Shown here: piece after piece, positions 16,673 to 22,260 of the stretch
Layout: every line of letters starts with the position of its first letter
How positions within the stretch are numbered: position 1 is the stretch's first letter
Virus record (IMG/VR): IMGVR_UViG_3300027608_000171
Span: 1 to 22,260 of that record
Strand: one strand, 5' to 3'
From: a virus
DNA: 22,260 nt
Translations under genes and position numbers: made by a program
The notes under the pieces: generated by a model
Database searches by the model: none
What the model was told of the DNA's origin: nothing
Seen by the model: the letters and a program-made list of their open reading frames with translations, nothing else

Positions 16673-16681
16673 GGAATATTT

Positions 16682-17005
16682 ATGTACGGTATGCAAATTA
16701 ATGATGCTATAGGCAATACTTACTATGATTCAACTAGTGAGGCAGGAATTTTTGTTGAGTTTTTAACATTATTTATAACAGGTAGTGGACTAGACAGATA
16801 TATTACTTATAATGGTGTAGGCGGTAAAGCAAACTTACAAGGACGAAGACTAAGATTGGTTACTTTGTATTCTGGTGATCATTGGCACGAGGCTGTAGAT
16901 AACGGTACTAGTGGTTATCCGCAAATAAAATACAATGAAACTAAACCAAATGTACCCGTAAGTAATGTTAGACGTGGAACAATTTTAATGGTACTAGCAC
17001 GATGA
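16682..17005 (+). CDS. Small tail tip protein, unknown function
   Basis: 107 residues, beta-rich, no signal peptide or membrane segment. The first residues Y-G-M-Q-I-N-D-A-I-G-N-T-Y-Y-D-S match the start of the next protein (Y-G-F-K-F-T-N-N-N-G-D-L-I-I-D-D) and even better an internal segment of it (191-206). It has G-D-H-W-H-E (about 65-70), and the end R-R-G-T-I-L-M-V-L-A-R looks like a final strand. AAGGA overlaps the upstream stop, with the same TAAGGAATA context as the previous gene. Its stop overlaps the next start (ATGA, 17002-17005). Position suggests a connector or cap between the J-type fibre and the large Calx-beta fibre; this is inference. Confidence 0.6.
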   Translation: MYGMQINDAIGNTYYDSTSEAGIFVEFLTLFITGSGLDRYITYNGVGGKANLQGRRLRLVTLYSGDHWHEAVDNGTSGYPQIKYNETKPNVPVSNVRRGTILMVLAR

Positions 17006-20000
17006 CTTACGGCTTCAAATTTACTAATAATAACGGTGACTTAATTATTGATGATTCTAATGTTAAGCCCTGGTATTTTACAGGATCAATTGCTGGTACC
17101 AGCAATTTTTTTGGACAAAACTACAAAAACATAGACGTTACTTATAATGCTTATGAATTTGGATCTTTTAACCCTACAGCAGCGTATCAACCAAGTAGCT
17201 ATGTAACTAACCCCTATTATACTGAAGATAAGTGGACAGTATATGAATTACGATATATAGCTCCAAATATTAGTGATTGTTTTTTTGCTTATACTCTTCC
17301 TCGAAGTAATGATACAGGCATCTGGTATTTTACACAAGATGCAGGTTTAGGTCAGGGCGGTCAAGCAACTGCAGGCGCAGGCCCTATACATTTATTGAAT
17401 AATCCTAAAATAGATAGCTTTCCTTACCCATACACTTTTGACTATTATGTTTCAATATTTGCAATAGTTCCTAATCGTTTCAATTTAACTAGTGCACAGC
17501 TACAAGCAGCTGTGCCAAAAGTATACTTTTTTTCAAATAAAGAAGTATCTAATAACATACTTAGCACTGGATATGGTCTGCAAGTATTTGACAGTACTGC
17601 TAAATGTATGTATGATTCTGGAAAAATACACATTCAATTTAAGGATTATTCTTTTCAAGACTGGCGTATTCCAGCACCCCCATACACCGCGGGACCTGAT
17701 TACAACGGAGCAACTATTGTAACATTTCCTATAAATACGTCTAATCCTCCAAGTAATACTGCTTTTGTAATACCTGCATCTTCTCAATATTTCTATAGAG
17801 AGTATCAATCTAATGAGTATGGAACTCTTGGTGCTGTTGATGTTCACAGAACAATGGTACAAAGAGTAGACAGTGGTACAGATACTGGAAGCGTTAGCAC
17901 ACTACGTACTAGAACTATTAAAGTGACAACGCAATCTACTCAGGCTTTAGGATGGGGAAATACAATTCCAGGAGTAGCTCCAAATACTTGGTGGAATTAT
18001 GGCGCCAACTCCTACAGTAGTTGGCTAGGTCAAGTGTATAATATGAGTATTATAGCAGTAGACACGACTCCTCTTGAACGAGGATATACCGCCAGCCAAT
18101 TTCCTTCTACTTTTAGCGTTACTGTAAATAAAACAGCTGTACTTGAAGGTAATAGTGATACTCCTCCTTACCAAGTAATTTTTACACTAACTACTTCACG
18201 AGTTGAGAATGGGTCTCAAATTGGGTATACTATTGCAGGTACTAATATTACTCTTGACGACATTCAATTTGTTACACGTAATGACGAATTAATACTTCCG
18301 AAATCTTTAACTGGATTTTTTACAGTAACTAATAATATTGGTACTATTAAATTAACTATTAGTGAAGACTACGTAACAGAAGGCACTGAAACTTTAACTT
18401 TATCTTTGAATAATGGACTATCTAGCGCTTCTGTTTCTTTGACAGAAGATAAAGCATATAGCCTATCATTTATAACCGCACCAGATACAACTACAGCAGG
18501 AGTGCCTGGATTTAATGAAGATACTAATGGCAATAATCGAGCAGTAGTATTTCAACTAAAAACAAAAAATGTTGCAACAGGCACATATATTCCTTGGAGT
18601 ATTTTAAATCTTTCAACAGATGCAGACGATTTTACTCAAGGAAATAGTGGTGACTTCATTATTGAAGCTTTACCTGTTGGAAATGCTCAAATAGATGGTT
18701 TTAACGGACAAGACACCGGAGCAATAATACTAAAAAGAGATCTAAAAACAGAAGGTACAGAAAATGCTAGAATAAGATTAACTGATATGCCTTCGGTTTA
18801 CTTAAATTTTGATATCATAGACAACTCAACTACCCCAATACCAGTATTTAATATGTTTAATCCAAGTGGTAATACTACTGGTGTTGTTTACTTAGATGAG
18901 GGCACAGAGTACGCATGGGTTATAACTGCTACAAACCTTCCTGCCGGTACTGTGGTATACCCAAGAATTATAGCAAATACAGCAGGATTTGCAGATCTTG
19001 ACTTAAGCCCTTGGTACTCAGGCGGTAGCTATAACGGAGTTGCATTAGGTAGTGGTGGTGCAGCAGTATTTAGAATGACTCCTGTAGCTGACTTACTGCG
19101 CGAAGGTACAGAAAACTTTACAGTAGCATTAGATTATCCATTAAATACAAGAGTACACACTTATCCTGGAACAGTATTTATTAATGATACTTCCAAGCCC
19201 CCAGAAGTATATAGTCTAAGTGTTAGTAATCAATTTACTAATGAAAATGAAATACTACGTATTACAATTACTTCTAGTTTAGATTATGCTCATCCAGTAC
19301 ATTGGAACTGGGAAGGGGTAGATCTAGGAACTTCTTATGGTGAAATCAGCCTAGCCGACATTTCTAGTATGAGGTACTATGATCCAGAAACTAATATTAG
19401 CGGAGGTGCTCAGTATACTAATTTTACTCCTAGTACTCAAGGAACATTTAGCTTTCCAACGTCTGGACTTAAATCCAGCAATTTACAGCTTGCTATAGAG
19501 TTTATACTTAATAACGATGGTGTTACAGAACAGCCAGAATACGGACAACTATATCTACGACCCATAGGTGGATATACTGGGTCAATTAATGGTTCTACTG
19601 GATTTTTTATACGAGATGTGCCTATAGTTACTTATAGTGTTGCTCCAAATGTTACAAGTATAAATGAGGGTGGTACTCTTATCTGGACAATTACAAGTGA
19701 GAATGTTGTAGACGGAACAACAATATATTGGCAACAAACAGGAACTAATACAGCTGCTGATTATAACGACAATCTTAGTTATAGTACTATTAATATTATT
19801 AATAATACAGCAACAATAACACGTGTAGTTAAAGCAGATGCGGCTGCTTATGAGGGGCCTGAAACAGCAGGTATGAGTTTATTTACCTATGGACCAGGCG
19901 GCACAATAGTTCCTTTAGCAAATTCTGCAACTACAGTAACTATTAATGACACTAGTGTAATATCTCAAAACGAAGTATTAACTATTAGTCCTTCAATGGT

Positions 20001-22098
20001 AACATACCCTAACGCAACGACACTTTCAATTACTGGAGGCACTCCTAATACTGTTTTTCGTTACGGTTTAGATAACCTTAGTTACTCAGGAAGTGCAACA
20101 TTAGACGCAAATGGTAGTTACTATAATCCTAATGCAGGACCTGGTGAAGTTGTTGGATCACATACAGTGTATGTAAAATTCGACTCTACACAAAATACTC
20201 GTCAAGCTTCTTGGTCCGTAGTGGCAGCAGCAACCTATGTATTAACAGCTTCTGTTAGTACTGCTAATGAAGGTACTAATTTTACAATTAGTTTTAGTAC
20301 CAATCAAGCAGGTAGTTTTGGTTATACTATTACGGGAGGGGTTAGTTCAGCAGATATTAACGGAGCTAGTTTAACTGGAACCGTTAGCAATGGTAGTGTA
20401 ATAACATACACTGTTACCGCAGACGCTACTACTGAAGGCACAGAGTATTTTACCTTTTCATTGAACAATGGCCAAGCTATAGCATACGTTAATTTTAATG
20501 ACACTAGTACAACAGTATATAATGAAGTAGTATCAGTTACTCCACTTTCTGTAGTTTCTCCAAACGGTGTTACCTTTAGTATTACCGGAGGCACACCAAA
20601 TGGAAGCTATAGATTTAGTGTTAATAATACTAGCTATGATAGCCCAGTTTATTACTTAGATGCTAATGGTAATGCAAGTAGTCCTCCTGGTAATGCAGGA
20701 TCAGGTTTTAATCCTGGAAACTATACAATCTATGTTTATTTTATAGACACTGGTCATACTCGCCAAACCCCAACCTGGACTGTTACCTCTCCAGCACCAA
20801 CTTATTCATTTTATAGGGATCAAAGCTTAAGAAATGAAGGCGAAGTTATTAACTATACTATTACAACTACTAATGTTGCAGATGGTACTCGTATATATTG
20901 GATTAATTATGGTGAGACAGATGCCAATGACTTTACATCATTTACTAATCAAGGTTTTGTAACAATAAATAACAACAGCGGTAGTTTTTTCAGGCAGCTA
21001 AGAAATGACGCTACCACAGAAGGCGAAGAAACTGTTTGGATATTCTTTTACTCAGATTCTGGTTATAACAACTTAATAGGATACGTAGGACAAACAACTG
21101 TAAGTGATACTAGTCAGACTAGTTACCCTGCTGCAGGAACTTTTATAAGTGAGTATTGTGCAGCATATGGTACAGAACCGTATACATTAAATAAAGTATA
21201 TGCTAACGGAAGTGGTGGTACATATACTGAAGGTACTCATAACAGCCCTACTTGCGGATATACAACACCAACATATACATTAACAGCTTCTGTTGGTCAT
21301 TTTGGTGAGGTTAATGAAGGTAGTAGCTTTACAATTAGTTTTAGTACTAATCGACCAGGTAATTTTGGTTATCAACTTGCAAATGTCACTTCAGCAGATC
21401 TTAATGGTGCGCCATTAAGCGGAACTGTCAGTAATGGTAGTGTAATAACATACACTGTAACTGCAGATACTACTACTGAAGGCAGGGAGTATTTTACTTT
21501 TACACTGGATAACGGCCAAGCTTCAGTATATGTCCAGATTATAGACACTAGTATCTCTTATCCTGCTGCAGGAACTTTGTTAAGTCAAGCATGCGATGGA
21601 AACTATACAAGGACTGGAACTTACGCTAATGGTAGTGGCGGTAGTTATAATCAAGTTATTGAATATAACTCTGCTTATTGTGGATATACACCGCCAGCAG
21701 CAAGCGCTCCATTAGTAACGTCTGTAACGGTTACTACTGGAACATTTTATCCAGGAGAAGTCGTTGAAGCCATTATTAACTTTAACGGACCAATAACTGC
21801 TACTACTTATCTAAATGTACAGCTAAATGCAGGTGGTTACGGTGTTTTCTATGTTCCAAACGGCACAGCTAGTGGGGGTTTTGCTCCTTCTTATGGTTAC
21901 GGCGGTGCTGGAGAAAACGTTCAAATGTTAGTAGGTGCTACAAGTGCTTATTATACAGGTCCAGCAAATCCGGGTCAACTGTATGTTGGTAACGCTAGAA
22001 TTTCTGCAAAAACAGTAACTGCTACTAGCGGTGGCAGTGACAGACAAGCCTATATTCAAAGTAGTAGCTTTAGATTAGAAACAGGAATCGCTCCATAA
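17002..22098 (+). CDS. Large fibre / receptor-binding protein with Calx-beta-like repeats
   Basis: 1698 residues. The N-terminal part (1-370) has two Y-G-x-x-x motifs (3-18 and 191-206) like that of the preceding small protein and probably anchors it to the tip. Then follow about eight Calx-beta-like domains (371-483, 486-611, 614-731, 736-873, 877-985, 1078-1169, 1267-1371, 1424-1517), recognised by an early N-E-G, a late T-E-G-x-E and an N-D-T-S-type end. Among them are two Ig-like domains (990-1076, 1174-1263) and two short two-cysteine modules (1374-1422 with Cys1386/Cys1418; 1519-1564 with Cys1531/Cys1560). The last 130 residues are a glycine/tyrosine-rich beta domain, the best candidate for receptor contact. 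Calx-beta domains often bind calcium. It is the last gene before the strong terminator. No chaperone gene follows within the window. Confidence 0.8.
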   Translation: MTYGFKFTNNNGDLIIDDSNVKPWYFTGSIAGTSNFFGQNYKNIDVTYNAYEFGSFNPTAAYQPSSYVTNPYYTEDKWTVYELRYIAPNISDCFFAYTLPRSNDTGIWYFTQDAGLGQGGQATAGAGPIHLLNNPKIDSFPYPYTFDYYVSIFAIVPNRFNLTSAQLQAAVPKVYFFSNKEVSNNILSTGYGLQVFDSTAKCMYDSGKIHIQFKDYSFQDWRIPAPPYTAGPDYNGATIVTFPINTSNPPSNTAFVIPASSQYFYREYQSNEYGTLGAVDVHRTMVQRVDSGTDTGSVSTLRTRTIKVTTQSTQALGWGNTIPGVAPNTWWNYGANSYSSWLGQVYNMSIIAVDTTPLERGYTASQFPSTFSVTVNKTAVLEGNSDTPPYQVIFTLTTSRVENGSQIGYTIAGTNITLDDIQFVTRNDELILPKSLTGFFTVTNNIGTIKLTISEDYVTEGTETLTLSLNNGLSSASVSLTEDKAYSLSFITAPDTTTAGVPGFNEDTNGNNRAVVFQLKTKNVATGTYIPWSILNLSTDADDFTQGNSGDFIIEALPVGNAQIDGFNGQDTGAIILKRDLKTEGTENARIRLTDMPSVYLNFDIIDNSTTPIPVFNMFNPSGNTTGVVYLDEGTEYAWVITATNLPAGTVVYPRIIANTAGFADLDLSPWYSGGSYNGVALGSGGAAVFRMTPVADLLREGTENFTVALDYPLNTRVHTYPGTVFINDTSKPPEVYSLSVSNQFTNENEILRITITSSLDYAHPVHWNWEGVDLGTSYGEISLADISSMRYYDPETNISGGAQYTNFTPSTQGTFSFPTSGLKSSNLQLAIEFILNNDGVTEQPEYGQLYLRPIGGYTGSINGSTGFFIRDVPIVTYSVAPNVTSINEGGTLIWTITSENVVDGTTIYWQQTGTNTAADYNDNLSYSTINIINNTATITRVVKADAAAYEGPETAGMSLFTYGPGGTIVPLANSATTVTINDTSVISQNEVLTISPSMVTYPNATTLSITGGTPNTVFRYGLDNLSYSGSATLDANGSYYNPNAGPGEVVGSHTVYVKFDSTQNTRQASWSVVAAATYVLTASVSTANEGTNFTISFSTNQAGSFGYTITGGVSSADINGASLTGTVSNGSVITYTVTADATTEGTEYFTFSLNNGQAIAYVNFNDTSTTVYNEVVSVTPLSVVSPNGVTFSITGGTPNGSYRFSVNNTSYDSPVYYLDANGNASSPPGNAGSGFNPGNYTIYVYFIDTGHTRQTPTWTVTSPAPTYSFYRDQSLRNEGEVINYTITTTNVADGTRIYWINYGETDANDFTSFTNQGFVTINNNSGSFFRQLRNDATTEGEETVWIFFYSDSGYNNLIGYVGQTTVSDTSQTSYPAAGTFISEYCAAYGTEPYTLNKVYANGSGGTYTEGTHNSPTCGYTTPTYTLTASVGHFGEVNEGSSFTISFSTNRPGNFGYQLANVTSADLNGAPLSGTVSNGSVITYTVTADTTTEGREYFTFTLDNGQASVYVQIIDTSISYPAAGTLLSQACDGNYTRTGTYANGSGGSYNQVIEYNSAYCGYTPPAASAPLVTSVTVTTGTFYPGEVVEAIINFNGPITATTYLNVQLNAGGYGVFYVPNGTASGGFAPSYGYGGAGENVQMLVGATSAYYTGPANPGQLYVGNARISAKTVTATSGGSDRQAYIQSSSFRLETGIAP
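19969..20790 (+). repeat. Ig-like domain pair (19969-20229 and 20521-20790)
   Basis: Both begin N-E-V-(L/V), then x-S-I-T-G-G-T-P-N, (Y/D)-L-D-A-N-G or L-D-A-N-G, a V-Y-V strand, and T-R-Q-x-x-W-(S/T)-V. They alternate with Calx-beta domains, so a two-domain Ig + Calx-beta unit seems to have been duplicated. Confidence 0.75.
20233..21552 (+). repeat. Nearly identical Calx-beta domain pair (20233-20508 and 21271-21552)
   Basis: The two domains share most residues (N-E-G-x-x-F-T-I-S-F-S-T-N, S-A-D-x-N-G-A, then G-T-V-S-N-G-S-V-I-T-Y-T-V-T-A-D). The DNA is also close, with a 26-base identical run (20389-20414 and 21433-21458). They are much closer to each other than to the other Calx-beta domains, which points to recent duplication within the gene. 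Confidence 0.85.
21121..21693 (+). repeat. Two-cysteine module pair (21121-21267 and 21556-21693)
   Basis: Each copy reads S-Y-P-A-A-G-T-x-(I/L)-S, a Cys, then Y-A-N-G-S-G-G-(T/S)-Y, and a final Cys-G-Y-T. The cysteines may form a disulfide or bind a ligand. The copies flank the last Calx-beta domain. I recall similar short modules in fibres of environmental phages but cannot name a family. Confidence 0.75.
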
Positions 22099-22118
22099 CC
22101 TAAACTTTCGCAAAAATT

Positions 22119-22153
22119 ATACCCTGTCCATTGTTTGGGCAGGGTATTTTTTT
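22119..22153 (+). terminator. Strong intrinsic terminator at the end of the tail unit
   Basis: ATACCCTGTCC (22119-22129) pairs with GGGCAGGGTAT (22137-22147) with one G-U, with a 7-base loop and a run of seven T (22147-22153). It closes the unit that starts at 4701. Confidence 0.93.
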
Positions 22154-22156
22154 GCA

Positions 22157-22185
22157 TTGACAACACCCCGCCCTTGTGGTATAAT
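22157..22185 (+). promoter_or_regulatory. Second perfect-consensus sigma70 promoter with extended -10
   Basis: TTGACA (22157-22162), a 17-base spacer and TATAAT (22180-22185), with TGG before the -10. The start of transcription would be near 22192. It begins 3 bases after the terminator U-run and reads out of the window. It has the same TTGACAAC and TGGTATAAT blocks as the promoter at 4701. Confidence 0.92.
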
Positions 22186-22260
22186 ATACCAAAATGTCAG
22201 AACATTCCAATATTTTTTCTTGACAAGCTTTTATCCCAATCTAAAAGGCGGACTTGCCGT
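22186..22260 (+). other. Leader region of the next unit, no clear gene
   Basis: Just after the predicted start of transcription there is a 5-bp dyad (AATGT 22193-22197, ACATT 22202-22206) and a nine-codon frame, ATG 22194 to TGA 22221-22223, with almost no leader and no ribosome binding site. A lone TTGACA occurs at 22220-22225 without a good -10. No convincing gene start is visible before the window ends. Confidence 0.4.

Noticed and set aside
22220-22248. Third TTGACA near the window end
   Set aside because: No acceptable -10 at 16-18 bases (AAAAGG or TAAAAG), and it directly follows the much better promoter at 22157-22185.
1-22260. CRISPR array, tRNA, insertion sequence or attachment site
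   Set aside because: No regularly spaced repeats outside coding domains, no tRNA-like cloverleaf noticed in the few intergenic gaps, no transposase or integrase frame; the longest gap is about 160 bases.

Overview
The window is the tail-morphogenesis and adsorption region of a long-tailed, non-contractile (siphovirus-type) caudovirus. It is AT-rich and almost entirely coding, and every gene lies on the + strand. No sheath, baseplate-wedge or tail-tube-initiator genes of the myovirus kind are present. The distal tail genes (a DUF1833 protein, an NlpC/P60 domain and a J-type tip protein) are those of lambda-like tails that infect Gram-negative bacteria. The promoters match bacterial sigma70 consensus, so host RNA polymerase probably reads this region. 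No integrase, lysis, replication or RNA genes occur, so lifestyle and host species cannot be read from it.

Layout: (1) 1-2542 is the head-tail interface: the end of a gp6-like connector, a large 579-aa protein with a tail-completion C-terminus, and a tail-terminator-like protein, coupled by ATGA overlaps. (2) 2627-3814 is the major tail tube protein, set between a strong hairpin (2517-2539) and an intrinsic terminator (3834-3865). (3) 3880-4664 is the tail assembly chaperone pair, joined by a -1 frameshift at a GGGAAAC site (4272-4278), followed by a terminator. (4) A perfect-consensus, extended -10 promoter (4701-4729) and a palindromic leader open a unit of about 17.4 kb: the tape measure protein (1677 aa), a gpM-like small protein, the DUF1833 protein, an NlpC/P60-TipJ fusion (1526 aa), a separate J-C-terminus-like protein, a 107-aa protein, and a 1698-aa repeat-rich fibre with about eight Calx-beta-like domains. 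The unit ends in a strong terminator (22119-22153). (5) A second promoter with the same signature (22157-22185) leads out of the window.

Working together: the chaperone (short and frameshifted forms) would load tube subunits around the tape measure, whose length sets the tail length. The terminator-like and completion proteins would cap the tail and join it to the head. The gpM-like, DUF1833 and J-type proteins form the tip, with a peptidoglycan hydrolase built into the J polypeptide. The Calx-beta fibre is the likely receptor-contacting protein.

The content is a recognisable tail module, and I see no defence, toxin or other unrelated system. The most informative points are the complete frameshift signal, the two matching promoters each directly behind a terminator, hairpins at the borders of the tube gene, the NlpC-J fusion with J's C-terminus on a separate gene, a short motif shared by consecutive tip proteins, and recent domain duplication in the fibre.
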